Position numbers and translations under genes: made by a program. A stretch of DNA of 48,926 nucleotides from Gemmata sp. (GTDB lineage Bacteria > Planctomycetota > Planctomycetia > Gemmatales > Gemmataceae): positions 1 through 48,926 of the forward strand of contig JALHNS010000007.1 in assembly GCA_022843445.1 (NCBI GenBank), read 5' to 3'. Below are positions 29,431-37,870 of this stretch, piece by piece (position 1 is the first letter of the stretch; every line of letters starts with the position of its first letter). Under the pieces are notes generated by a model, which did not search any database, was not told the origin of the DNA, and worked only from the letters and a program-made list of their open reading frames with translations.

Positions 29431-29991
29431 ATGACAACTGCCGAAATCATCAAAGACGCCGAGGGCCGTATGGAAAAAGCCCTCGACGTGTTCCGCAACG
29501 ACCTGAAGGGCCTGCGCACCGGGCGCGCGTCGCCGCAAATGCTCGACGCCCTGCGCGTGGACAACTACGGCACCATGTCGCCCATTCGCGACGTGGCGAG
29601 CGTGACGTGCCCGGACGCGAGCAGCATCGTCATCAAACCGTACACCGCCGACAGCCTGAAGGAAATCGAGAAGGCGATCCGCGGCAGCGACTTGGGCCTC
29701 GCGCCGAACAACGACGGCAAGGTGATCCGGCTGAGCATCCCGCCGATGAGCGGCGACCAGCGCAAGAAGATCGTGGCGCAAATTAAGAAGTCGGCCGAGG
29801 CCGCGAAGGTGTCGTGCCGGAACGTGCGGCGCGACGGCAACAAGCACTTCGAGGACGCGGAGAAGGCCAAGACGATGACCGAGGACGAGCGCGACAAGGG
29901 CAAGACGAAGGTGCAAGACCTGCTGAAGGCGTACGAGGGCAAGATCGACGACCTCGCCAGTAAGAAGGAAAAGGAAGTGATGGAACAGTAA
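29431..29991 (+). CDS. frr: Ribosome recycling factor
   Basis: 186 residues, normal length. Typical features are LKGLRTGRASPQMLD near residue 27, IRLSIPPMSGDQRKKIVAQIKK and VRRDGNKHFEDAEK, with a helical C-terminus. It splits post-termination ribosomes together with EF-G. It is not beside pyrH or tsf as in many bacteria; the next gene is an ion pump after an inverted repeat. Confidence 0.97.
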   Translation: MTTAEIIKDAEGRMEKALDVFRNDLKGLRTGRASPQMLDALRVDNYGTMSPIRDVASVTCPDASSIVIKPYTADSLKEIEKAIRGSDLGLAPNNDGKVIRLSIPPMSGDQRKKIVAQIKKSAEAAKVSCRNVRRDGNKHFEDAEKAKTMTEDERDKGKTKVQDLLKAYEGKIDDLASKKEKEVMEQ

Positions 29992-29992
29992 C

Positions 29993-30089
29993 GAGTAATG
30001 CGCTCGCTCCGCGAGCGGCCATTGCTGCTCGCAATCACCAAAACGACACTGCACCGCGAATGGTCGCTCGCGGAGCGAGCGACCTACTC
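29993..30089. repeat. REPIN-like inverted repeat, GCTCCGC type
   Basis: Arms 29993-30023 and 30059-30089 (31 nt) are imperfect reverse complements. Each holds a hairpin around TCC or GGA: CGCTCGC-TCC-GCGAGCG and GTCGCTCGC-GGA-GCGAGCGAC. The second arm, read on the minus strand, has GTAG at its foot. It begins 2 nt after the frr stop. Confidence 0.82.
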
Positions 30090-30145
30090 TTGGCACCCGC
30101 GCCGCGCGCGGGTGCTCGCGTTTCGTCCCACCCCGAAGGCCGTTC

Positions 30146-33124
30146 ATGCGTTCCATCCGCGCCGTTACCGAACTGTTCCCGCGTGCCGCGACGCACGGAC
30201 TCACTTCCGCGCAAGTGAGCGAAAGCCGCGACCGGTTCGGCGCGAACCGCCTCACGCCCCTCCCGCACGAGCCCGCGTGGGCGAAGTTCCTCGCCAAGTT
30301 CGACGAACCGATCATCAAGATTCTGCTCGCCGCGTCGCTTCTCAAGTTGGTCGTCGATCTGTTCGAAAGTTCGGCGGTCGCGGGTGCGATCGGCCTCGCG
30401 GCGTGCGTCGCGCTGTTCGCGGTGTCGGCCGTGGCGAAACTCGGCGAGTGGCTCCCGGCGACGGCGTTCGCGCTGGCCGGCGCGCTGTTCGGGGTCAGCA
30501 TCGTCGTCGGGCACCCGTCGTTCGAGGGGTTGGCCGTCATGCTCGCGGTCGGCCTCGCCACGGGGGTCGCGTTCCTCAGCGAGTACCGGAGCGACCGCGA
30601 GTTCGAAAAACTGAACGAGGCCAAAGACGCGCTGCAAGTGAAGGTGGTGCGTGACGGGGCCGTTCACACCGTCCCGCTCGAAGACGTGGTCGTCGGCGAC
30701 TTGGTGGCGCTGGAAATGGGCGACGAACTCCCGGCCGACGGGCGCTTCGCGCGCGCCAACGAGGTGTTCGTCGATCAGTCGCTGATGACCGGCGAGAGCG
30801 AGCCGGTGCGCAAACTCGCGGCCGGTACCGACGACACCGCCGACGGCCCGGAGCAACCCGGGTGCGCGTTCCGCGGCACGCAGGTGGTGGACGGCGCGGG
30901 GCAGTTGCTCGTTACGAACGTCGGCGACGACACGATGCTCGGTCAGATCGCGCGGCGCCTTTCGGCCGGCGAACCGGAAGCCGAAGGCGAATCGCGCGAG
31001 GCGCGCGTGCAGCGCAAGCTCACCGTCTCGAAAGCGAGTACGCCGCTTCAAGAGAAGCTCGCGGTACTCGCGGGCACCATCAGCAAAATCGGGTACGCCG
31101 CGGCGGCGCTCATCTTCGTCGCGCTGCTCGCGCGCGGGCTGTGGGTCGGCGAAGTGCGGTTGCCGGCGGAGGGCGAAACGGCACGCGCCGCGGCGCTCGC
31201 GAGCACGAAGGCGCTGCTCTCGTACTTCGTGTACATGGTCATCGTGATCGTCGTCGCGGTGCCGGAAGGGTTGCCGATGAGCGTGACCGTGTCGCTCGCG
31301 CTCGCGTGGCGCAAGATGAGCGCCGCGAACTCGCTGGTGCGGCAACTGGTGGCGTGCGAAACGATCGGCTCCGCGACCGTGATCTGCACCGACAAGACCG
31401 GCACGCTCACGCAGAACAAGATGACCGTGTCGCGCGTCGGCCTCGGCACCGCGTTCGCCGAGAGCGGCCCGCTCGACTGCCCGGACCGCGGCCCGCTCTG
31501 GTGGATCGTCGCCAACAGCGGCGCGAACTCGACCGCGAACCTCGAATCGAAGAACGGCAAGCTTCTGGTGGTCGGCAACAGCACGGAGGGTTCGCTGTTG
31601 CAGTGGCTGAAAGCGGGCGCGTGGGTAGGCGAAGTCCCGCACGACTATGGCGAACTGCGGGACCGCTTCCCGCTGCTGTACCAGATTCACTTTTCCTCCG
31701 ACCGCAAGCGGATGACGAGCGTGGTTCGCGCGAACGGCGGCGCGGCGGTGCTCGTGAAGGGCGCACCGGAACAGGTGCTCGCGGCGTGCCGGTACGTGCT
31801 CGGTACCGACGGCACGCGGCGCGAACTGACCGACGACCTGCGCGTCGCGATCCGCGGGCACATCGCCGCGGCGGCAAGCGCCGCGATGCGCACGCTCGCG
31901 TTCGCGCACGCCGAGTTGCCCGCGGATTTCCCGCAAGACGAAGACGCGATTCACGCGCGCCGCGCCGACCTCGAAGCGGAACTCGTGTGGGACGGCTGGG
32001 TGGGTATCCGCGACCCGCTCCGCGACGACGTGAAGGGGGCCATCGCCGAGTGCCGCGCCGCGGGCATCGAAGTGAAGATGATTACCGGCGACACCATCGA
32101 GACCGCGAGCGCCATCGCCCGCGAAATCGGCCTGCTCGATTCGCCCGACGCACTCGCCCTCACGCACGCCGAATTCGCCGCGCTGAGCGACGACGAACTG
32201 CTCGACAAATTGCCGCGGTTGCGGGTGCTCGCGCGCGCGCTGCCCGCGGACAAGTACCGCATGGTGAAACTGCTGCAACAGCAGAACCACGTGGTCGCGA
32301 TGACCGGCGACGGCACCAACGACGCGCCCGCACTGAAGCGCGCCGACGTGGGCCTCGCGATGGGCATTTCGGGCACCGAAGTGGCGAAAGAGGCGAGCAA
32401 GATCGTGCTGCTCGACGACGCCTTCGGCACCATCGTGCGCGGGGTGATGTGGGGCCGCGCGCTGTACGAGAACATTCAGCGGTTCGTGCAGTTCCAACTG
32501 ACCATCAACGTGTCGGCGCTGCTCATCGCACTCATCGGGCCGTTCTTGGGCCTGAAGCCGCCGTTCACGGTGCTGCAACTGCTGTGGATCAACGTCATCA
32601 TGGACACGTTCGCGGCCATCGCGCTGTGCAGCGAGGCGCCGCGCGCGAACCTGATGCAGCGGCCGCCGAAGCGCCGCGACGAGACCATCATCACGCGGGC
32701 CATGCTGGGCAACATCCTCGTGACCGCCGGGTTCTTCGTCATCGTCATGGTGGCGCTGTTACTCGGCATGGAGTACGCCGGTTGGTTCGAGGGCGACGGC
32801 GCGCGCTCGGGCGAGTTCCCGGACCTCACGGCGCGGCAGGTAACGATCTTCTTCACCGCGTACGTGTTCTTCCAAGTGTGGAACCAGTTCAACTGCCGCG
32901 CGCTGCGCCCCACCGAGAGCGGCCTGACCGGGGCGCTCGCGAACCCGCGGTTCCTCGCCATCGGCGCGCTCACGGTGGTGGGCCAAGTGCTCATCGTGGC
33001 GTTCGGCGGAGACTCCTTCGCGGTCGAACCGCTCGCGCTACTCGACTGGCTGGTGATCGCGGTCGCGACGACGAGCGTGCTGCTGTTCGCGGAAGTGGCG
33101 CGCCGCGCGCGCGCGGCGGTGTAG
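30146..33124 (+). CDS. Calcium-type P-type ATPase
   Basis: 992 residues. Phosphorylation site D416 lies in CTDKTGTLTQNKM. The actuator loop has MTGESEP, the nucleotide domain KGAPEQVL, the hinge MTGDGTNDAPALKRADVG. Helix 4 VAVPEGLP and helix 6 LWINVIMDTFAAIAL fit Ca2+ pumps of the PMCA/SERCA-like class. The N-terminal membrane region has an extra hydrophobic pair (about 80-125) between the expected first and second helices. It exports divalent cations at the cost of ATP; exact specificity is inferred. Confidence 0.92.
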   Translation: MRSIRAVTELFPRAATHGLTSAQVSESRDRFGANRLTPLPHEPAWAKFLAKFDEPIIKILLAASLLKLVVDLFESSAVAGAIGLAACVALFAVSAVAKLGEWLPATAFALAGALFGVSIVVGHPSFEGLAVMLAVGLATGVAFLSEYRSDREFEKLNEAKDALQVKVVRDGAVHTVPLEDVVVGDLVALEMGDELPADGRFARANEVFVDQSLMTGESEPVRKLAAGTDDTADGPEQPGCAFRGTQVVDGAGQLLVTNVGDDTMLGQIARRLSAGEPEAEGESREARVQRKLTVSKASTPLQEKLAVLAGTISKIGYAAAALIFVALLARGLWVGEVRLPAEGETARAAALASTKALLSYFVYMVIVIVVAVPEGLPMSVTVSLALAWRKMSAANSLVRQLVACETIGSATVICTDKTGTLTQNKMTVSRVGLGTAFAESGPLDCPDRGPLWWIVANSGANSTANLESKNGKLLVVGNSTEGSLLQWLKAGAWVGEVPHDYGELRDRFPLLYQIHFSSDRKRMTSVVRANGGAAVLVKGAPEQVLAACRYVLGTDGTRRELTDDLRVAIRGHIAAAASAAMRTLAFAHAELPADFPQDEDAIHARRADLEAELVWDGWVGIRDPLRDDVKGAIAECRAAGIEVKMITGDTIETASAIAREIGLLDSPDALALTHAEFAALSDDELLDKLPRLRVLARALPADKYRMVKLLQQQNHVVAMTGDGTNDAPALKRADVGLAMGISGTEVAKEASKIVLLDDAFGTIVRGVMWGRALYENIQRFVQFQLTINVSALLIALIGPFLGLKPPFTVLQLLWINVIMDTFAAIALCSEAPRANLMQRPPKRRDETIITRAMLGNILVTAGFFVIVMVALLLGMEYAGWFEGDGARSGEFPDLTARQVTIFFTAYVFFQVWNQFNCRALRPTESGLTGALANPRFLAIGALTVVGQVLIVAFGGDSFAVEPLALLDWLVIAVATTSVLLFAEVARRARAAV

Positions 33125-33131
33125 CCCCAGA

Positions 33132-33237
33132 GTAGTAGGCACGCTCCGCGTGCCGTGTGTTCGGGCCGATTCAGCTGTCCAACTGTGCGAGATTCTGCCC
33201 GCGCACCGCAGAACGGCACGCGGAGCGTGCCTACTAC
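33132..33237. repeat. REPIN-like element, copy 1
   Basis: Perfect 25-nt inverted arms at 33132-33156 and 33213-33237. Each arm is GTAGTA followed by the hairpin GGCACGC-TCC-GCGTGCC (or the GGA complement). The same arms and a similar loop occur at 43553-43663. It lies between the P-type ATPase and the ferredoxin-like gene. Confidence 0.93.
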
Positions 33238-33253
33238 CATAAAGAGGCTTCAC

Positions 33254-33643
33254 ATGGCCGAATCGAACGAGAAGCTCGCGGGCATCGCCGAGAAACTGCT
33301 GATCGGGCAGTTCCACCGGCACGTGTTCCTGTGCGCGGGCGACGCCTGTTGCGCCGGCGTGGGGCGCGAGGCCGCGCAAGCCGCGTGGGACGCGCTCAAA
33401 GACATTTTGAAAGAGAAGCACCTGTCGCTGGCGACCGGGCCGTGCGCGTGCTACCGCACGAAGGTCGGGTGCCTGCGCGTGTGTACCGGCGGCCCGGTGA
33501 TGGTGGTGTACCCGGAAGGGACGTGGTACGGGAACATGACCGCGGATCGTATCCCGCGGTTCGTGCAAGAGCACCTGATTGAGGGGAAGCCGGTGGAAGA
33601 GTGGGTGTTCGCGCGCAACCCGCTGCCCACCGCCGACGCCTAA
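33254..33643 (+). CDS. Thioredoxin-like [2Fe-2S] ferredoxin
   Basis: 129 residues. The cluster-binding Cys pattern is CAGDACCAG near residue 28 and CACYRTKVGCLRVCTGGPVMVVYPEG further on. The fold is that of the thioredoxin-like [2Fe-2S] ferredoxins (NuoE-related). GAGG precedes the ATG at 33254; the open frame upstream runs through the palindrome. A single-electron carrier in the cytoplasm is likely; no partner reductase is adjacent. Confidence 0.88.
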   Translation: MAESNEKLAGIAEKLLIGQFHRHVFLCAGDACCAGVGREAAQAAWDALKDILKEKHLSLATGPCACYRTKVGCLRVCTGGPVMVVYPEGTWYGNMTADRIPRFVQEHLIEGKPVEEWVFARNPLPTADA

Positions 33644-33655
33644 ACGCGGTTCACA

Positions 33656-34933
33656 TCACGCCGCGGAGACCACTGGCAGCACGTACGGCCCCTTCGGGAT
33701 CACCGCGAGCGTCGCCCGCGGGCCGTACTCCGCCAGCGCTTCGCTCACGGCTTGCTCCACGCTCTCGGCCGGTTCCGCGCGGCACTTGCGCAGCACGTCG
33801 GCCGGTAGCCCGCCGCTCACCACTCTCACGCGGCAGTGCCGGAGCACCTTCTTCAGCATCAAGAGTTGCCACTCGTCCATCTCGCACGTCTCGCCCGAGG
33901 CCGGTCGGTCGTAGCCGCCGGTCGCGGCGTAGCGGTCGAGCAGGGCGCGGAACTCCGGGCTACCCAACCCTTCGGTCAGGCTCGCGGCCAGCACGATCGT
34001 GCCGCCCCTGCGCACGATCGGCAGCGCGCCGGTAAGGCCCTTCACGGCCTGATACCACGTCGTGTCCAGCGGGTAGCCGGCGCCACTGGTGACGACCACA
34101 TCGACCGGGTGCGGCACCGCGGCCTTTACCACCTCGCGGCAGAACCGCACGCCCGCTTCCCACGCCTGCACCATGTCGCCGGCCCACAGGCCGGTTACGG
34201 CGCGCGTGCCGTCGATGGTCACGTTCACGATGAAGTCGCACCCGGCCATCAGCGCGATGCGCGTGTTCTCCTCGTGCACCGGGTTGCCGTCCACGCTGCC
34301 GCAGTCGGCCTTCGGGTGCTCGAGGAACCGCGGGCTGTGCCACGCGCTGACGGTGTCGAGGCCCGCGATACCGGGGCAAATCACCTTGCGCCCGCCGCTG
34401 TACCCGGCCATCAGGTGCGGCTCGATCAGGCCGGTCGTGATCTTCAGTTCGGCGCGGGTGTAGCGCCGGTCGATCCACGCGGGCACGCCGTTGGGGGTGG
34501 TGCCGAGGAACTCGTGTTCGTCGGTCGCTTTGCCGTGGTGGTTCTCGCAGCGGTAGTTCTGCGCCACGAACTCCCCGACCAGTTCGACCAATTCCGCGCC
34601 CTCGTTGGGCCGGTGCAAGCCGGTGGCCACCAGAATCGTGATGCCCGCACGCGGCACCCCGGCGGCTTCGAGCGTGCGGAGAATCGGTGGCAACAGCAGC
34701 GCGTTCGGCACGGGGCGCGTGATGTCGCACACCAGCACGCACGCGGTCTTCATGCCCCGCGCCAATTCCGCGAGCGACTTCGTACCGATCGGCGAAGCGA
34801 GCGCGGCTTCGAGTGCCGCGCTCGGGTCGGCCATCGGCGGCGCGGGGCGAATGGCGAGCGGCGGCGCGATCAGCCGTTCCGCCGGGAGCGTGACCGCGAG
34901 GCCGGTTTTGCCGTAATCGAGGGTGATTTGCAT
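33656..34933 (-). CDS. larA: LarA-family nickel-pincer racemase/epimerase
   Basis: 425 residues. Residues matching the Lactobacillus enzyme are present: R73 (DITRP), H107 (GLHRPN), H173 and K183 ([11 protein letters not shown]) and H199 (SAWHS). K183 would carry the pincer cofactor. LarA homologues racemise or epimerise lactate or other 2-hydroxyacids. No larB, larC or larE cofactor genes are in the window, so the cofactor must come from elsewhere. The ATG at 34933 is chosen because the frame before it lies in repeat DNA. It is convergent with the ferredoxin-like gene. Confidence 0.85.
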   Translation of the reverse strand: MQITLDYGKTGLAVTLPAERLIAPPLAIRPAPPMADPSAALEAALASPIGTKSLAELARGMKTACVLVCDITRPVPNALLLPPILRTLEAAGVPRAGITILVATGLHRPNEGAELVELVGEFVAQNYRCENHHGKATDEHEFLGTTPNGVPAWIDRRYTRAELKITTGLIEPHLMAGYSGGRKVICPGIAGLDTVSAWHSPRFLEHPKADCGSVDGNPVHEENTRIALMAGCDFIVNVTIDGTRAVTGLWAGDMVQAWEAGVRFCREVVKAAVPHPVDVVVTSGAGYPLDTTWYQAVKGLTGALPIVRRGGTIVLAASLTEGLGSPEFRALLDRYAATGGYDRPASGETCEMDEWQLLMLKKVLRHCRVRVVSGGLPADVLRKCRAEPAESVEQAVSEALAEYGPRATLAVIPKGPYVLPVVSAA

Positions 34934-34938
34934 CGGAT

Positions 34939-35081
34939 TAGTGGTCGGTGGTCGGTGGTCAGTAGCCGGTGGCAAACGCGCGGCGCTTGCCTTCCGAACG
35001 CGGGATAATAGTATCACCTTTCACGGTTTTCGGGCGCTTCTGTGGCTCCCGGCTGACCACCGACCACTGACCACTGACCAC
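34939..35081. repeat. Facing arrays of GTGGTCR heptamers
   Basis: Heptamers GTGGTCG/GTGGTCA occur three times at 34939-34961, and their reverse complements three to four times at 35053-35081, making an imperfect inverted repeat. It lies in the divergent spacer between larA and the small basic protein gene. Confidence 0.75.
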
Positions 35082-35089
35082 ATACTCCT

Positions 35090-35317
35090 ATGTCCATCGA
35101 CAAGAGCCTGAAGCGCAAGGGCGGTATGGCGAAGCAGCGGTGCGTGCTCACCCGCGCCGAGCGCATCGCCAAGATGCTCGAAGACGGCAAGTTCGCCGCG
35201 GACCGCAGCCCCTACGGGCTGCCGAAAACCCGCGTGCAGAAGGTGGTGCTGAAGAAGAAGGCGAAGAAGGAAGCGGCCGAGGGCGACGCCGCGGACGACA
35301 AGGCGAAGAAGAAGTAG
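35090..35317 (+). CDS. TIGR04137-family small basic protein
   Basis: 75 residues. It matches the Planctomycetes/Verrucomicrobia/Chlamydiae small basic protein family: SIDKSLKRKGGMAKQRCVL, TRAERIAKMLEDGKF and YGLPKTRV. A Lys/Ala/Asp tail (AKKEAAEGDAADDKAKKK) extends beyond the usual end. Such short, basic, conserved proteins may bind nucleic acid or ribosomes, but function is not known. It is followed by a strong hairpin before the HPPK-SDR gene. Confidence 0.88.
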   Translation: MSIDKSLKRKGGMAKQRCVLTRAERIAKMLEDGKFAADRSPYGLPKTRVQKVVLKKKAKKEAAEGDAADDKAKKK

Positions 35318-35325
35318 CGCCCCGC

Positions 35326-35391
35326 GCGTGCGGCGGGCCGAACCGGGAACCGCGCGCGGTTCCGTCCGGTTCGCCCGCTCACCCCGCACGC
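35326..35391. terminator. Large stem-loop before the HPPK-SDR gene
   Basis: Nested pairing: GCGTGCGG/CCGCACGC, CGGG/CCCG, CGAACCGG/CCGGTTCG and GAACCGCG/CGCGGTTC, with only short bulges. It fills the spacer and ends 4 nt before the next ATG, so it could stop transcription from the small basic protein gene or mask initiation of the next. No T-run follows. Confidence 0.6.
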
Positions 35392-35395
35392 ACCC

Positions 35396-36604
35396 ATGCC
35401 GCTCGCACACGTCGCACTCGGCTCCAACGTCGGCGACCGCTACTCCACCCTCTCGGCCGCGGTGCGCCGGCTCCGCGCCGAACCGGGCTTGATCCTGCGC
35501 GCCGCGAGCGCGTTCTACGAAACCGCGCCCGTCGGCTGCCCGCCGGGGGCCGGCGAGTTCCTCAACGCCGCGGTCGCGCTCGAAACCTCCCTACCGCCCC
35601 TCGAACTATTGAAGTTCCTGCACCGCGTGGAGCGCGCGTTCGGGCGCGTGCGGGCCGAGCGCAACGCCCCGCGGACGCTCGATCTGGACATCCTCTTCTA
35701 CGAAGGCGCGGCGCTCGCCACGCCCGAACTGGAACTGCCGCACCCGCGGCTGCACGAGCGCGCGTTCGTGCTGGTGCCGCTCGCGGAGATCGCCCCGGAC
35801 CTCGTTCACCCGGCACTCGGGCGCACCGCGCGCGCCCTCGCGCTCGCGGTAGCGACACCGGACGTGCGCCCCGCGCCCCGCCCCGCCGCGCCGCAGACGC
35901 TAATCGGCCTGCGGGCGCTCGTCACCGGGTCCACGAGCGGCATCGGGGCGGCCATCGCCAGCGAATTCGAGGCCCGCGGCGCGCTCGTGGTGCGGCACGG
36001 GCGCGCGCCGCGCGCGGAGCGGTTCGTCGCCGCCGACCTGCGCGACCCGGCCCAATCGGACCGACTCGCGGCGGAAGCGTGGGACGCCCTCGGCGGGCTG
36101 GACGTGCTCGTGTGCAACGCGGGCGCGGACACGCTCACCGGTGACGCGGCCAAATGGGGCTTCGACGAGAAACTGGACGCGCTGCTCGCGGTCGATCTGA
36201 AGGCGACGGTGCGCCTGTCGCGCGCCATCGGCGCCCGCATGAAGGAGCGCGGCGGCGGGTGCGTGCTTACGGTGGGCTGGGATCAGGCGGAAACCGGCAT
36301 GGAGGGCGACAGCGGGCAGTTGTTCGCCGCGGTGAAGGGCGCGATCACTTGCTTCACGCGGAGCTTGGCGCTGGCGCTCGCGCCCGAGGTGCGCGTGAAC
36401 TGCATCGCACCGGGTTGGATCCGCACCGCGTGGGGCGAGACCGCGAGCGCGGTGTGGCAGGAGCGGGTGCGGCGCGAAACGCCGGCTGGCGTGTGGGGCT
36501 TACCGGAAGACGTGGCGGAGGTGGCCGCGTGGCTCGCGGGGCCGTCCGCCCGGTTCGTGACCGGGCAGACGGTGCGCGTAAACGGCGGGGCGATTCGGGC
36601 GTAG
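35396..36604 (+). CDS. HPPK (FolK) fused to short-chain dehydrogenase
   Basis: 402 residues. Residues 1-155 are 6-hydroxymethyl-7,8-dihydropterin pyrophosphokinase: ALGSNVGDR, FYETAPVG, FLNAAVAL and RTLDLDILFY near residue 98, then HPRLHERAFVLVPLAEIAP. After a Pro/Ala linker (about 155-168) comes an SDR domain: TGSTSGIG at 177, CNAGADTL and a C-terminal RFVTGQTVRVNGG. The SDR catalytic YxxxK reads F310-A-A-V-K314, with Phe for Tyr. HPPK makes the folate precursor. Some SDRs (FolM, PTR1) reduce pterins, so the fusion may join two folate steps, but the missing Tyr argues for altered chemistry. Confidence 0.88.
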   Translation: MPLAHVALGSNVGDRYSTLSAAVRRLRAEPGLILRAASAFYETAPVGCPPGAGEFLNAAVALETSLPPLELLKFLHRVERAFGRVRAERNAPRTLDLDILFYEGAALATPELELPHPRLHERAFVLVPLAEIAPDLVHPALGRTARALALAVATPDVRPAPRPAAPQTLIGLRALVTGSTSGIGAAIASEFEARGALVVRHGRAPRAERFVAADLRDPAQSDRLAAEAWDALGGLDVLVCNAGADTLTGDAAKWGFDEKLDALLAVDLKATVRLSRAIGARMKERGGGCVLTVGWDQAETGMEGDSGQLFAAVKGAITCFTRSLALALAPEVRVNCIAPGWIRTAWGETASAVWQERVRRETPAGVWGLPEDVAEVAAWLAGPSARFVTGQTVRVNGGAIRA

Positions 36605-36609
36605 GGTGC

Positions 36610-36813
36610 TCAGTTCGCGCCGGGCTGCACGCCGCCCTTGGCCGGGCCGCCACCACCGGGCTGGCCGACCGGCGCGGGGCCGACCCCCTTCAGGCGCGGG
36701 TCGGGGGTGCCCTGAAGCGTGGGCTGCTTGTTGTCCACTTTCGAGTCGCCGCACCCGGTGATGAAACCGGTAGTCAGGAGCGAACCGAGAAGCAGGAGGA
36801 CGGATTTCCGCAT
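36610..36813 (-). CDS. Small lipoprotein
   Basis: 67 residues. The signal MRKSVLLLLGSLLTTGFITGC ends in a lipobox-like TGC, then a Gly/Pro-rich tail. Such short lipoproteins regularly follow DUF1559 genes in planctomycetes. It lies 70 nt after the DUF1559 stop, beyond a 15-bp hairpin, and ends 5 nt from the convergent HPPK-SDR gene. Confidence 0.78.
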   Translation of the reverse strand: MRKSVLLLLGSLLTTGFITGCGDSKVDNKQPTLQGTPDPRLKGVGPAPVGQPGGGGPAKGGVQPGAN

Positions 36814-36843
36814 CGGGGTGATACCTGTTGAGGGGTGCGTGAC

Positions 36844-36876
36844 GGTCCCGCCCGCGCCGGCGGCGCGGGCGGGACC
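36844..36876. terminator. Perfect 15-bp hairpin between DUF1559 and lipoprotein genes
   Basis: GGTCCCGCCCGCGCC pairs with its exact complement around a GGC loop. With no T-run, it is more likely a processing or attenuation structure that sets different levels for the two genes than a full stop. Confidence 0.65.
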
Positions 36877-36883
36877 GAATCGG

Positions 36884-37870
36884 TCAGTTGAACGTGACGA
36901 CTTGGCCGTCGGACGCGCCGGCCATCGCAGCGAGCAGCGGGAAGTTCGTGTTCTTCTGCAGCGGGCGGACCGAGCCGTCGCCGTAGCACGCCATCAGGAT
37001 TTGCGGGTGGTAGCTGCCGAACAGCGCCGCGGCGTTCTGGGTCAGGTCGTTGTTGCTGGTCGCGATGCCGAACGCGGTGAAGTTCCCGTTCATCCCGCGG
37101 CCCGGGCACCACGGCTGGCTGTGCGCGCCGGTCCCGAACGCGTTCGGCCAAATGCCGCCGGCCATCTCCATGAACATCAGCGTGTTGCTGCTGCCGTCGG
37201 CGACGGTCGCGATCTTCGACTTGGTGCCGTAGTAGAACATGCCGCGGTAGCCGGCCCCGAGCCGCCAGTCGCCGAGGACGGCCGCGTAGTGCGAGCGCCC
37301 GAGGACGATGCCGCCCGGGTTCGCGGACCGCAGGTGCGCCCCGCCGCCCCACGGGTAACCCGGGGGCGAGTCGATGCCGGTGGTCCCGTAGGTGATGCTC
37401 AGCCAGACGGTTTCGTAGGAGGCCGGCGCAAGGGCCGAGGGGCACTGCAGCATCTTGATTTCGCCCTCGCCGCCGTACACCGCCGGCGGGCGCGGGACGG
37501 TCGTCAGGCCGGTCGAAGGCGGACGGTTTTGCGCGCTCTGGAACCACCAGATGGTGCCGGGCGTGCCGGGGGTGAGGTTGTAGTTGCGGAACAGGTTGTC
37601 CTGTTCCATGTACGGCAGCAGCATCTGGATCGGGCCGGTCATGAAGGCGTCGCCCCCGGGCGGCAGTTCGCCCAGTGCGCCTTCGTAGTTGTGCGCGGCC
37701 AACCCGAGCTGCTTCAGGTTGTTCGAGCAGCTCATGCGCGCGGCGGCCTCGCGCACCTTCTGGACGGCGGGCAACAGCAGGCCGATGAGGATCGCGATGA
37801 TCGCGATCACCACCAGCAACTCGATCAGCGTGAACCCGGCGTGGGCTCGCGCGCGGCGCGAACGGAGCAT
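36884..37870 (-). CDS. DUF1559 pilin-like protein (H-X9-DG)
   Basis: 328 residues. A prepilin N-terminus ([20 protein letters not shown]) is followed by [20 protein letters not shown], the DUF1559 signature. Near the end [12 protein letters not shown] gives the H-X9-DG motif. GGAGG precedes the ATG at 37870. Planctomycetes have large expansions of these proteins; type II/IV pilus-like machinery probably processes them. The GspF-like gene at 3076 is the only such component nearby. Confidence 0.95.
   Translation of the reverse strand: MLRSRRARAHAGFTLIELLVVIAIIAILIGLLLPAVQKVREAAARMSCSNNLKQLGLAAHNYEGALGELPPGGDAFMTGPIQMLLPYMEQDNLFRNYNLTPGTPGTIWWFQSAQNRPPSTGLTTVPRPPAVYGGEGEIKMLQCPSALAPASYETVWLSITYGTTGIDSPPGYPWGGGAHLRSANPGGIVLGRSHYAAVLGDWRLGAGYRGMFYYGTKSKIATVADGSSNTLMFMEMAGGIWPNAFGTGAHSQPWCPGRGMNGNFTAFGIATSNNDLTQNAAALFGSYHPQILMACYGDGSVRPLQKNTNFPLLAAMAGASDGQVVTFN

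Noticed and set aside
30035-32578. Long minus-strand open frame opposite the P-type ATPase
   Set aside because: Same reason: Arg/His/Glu-rich, no motifs, and it covers the DKTGT-bearing gene.
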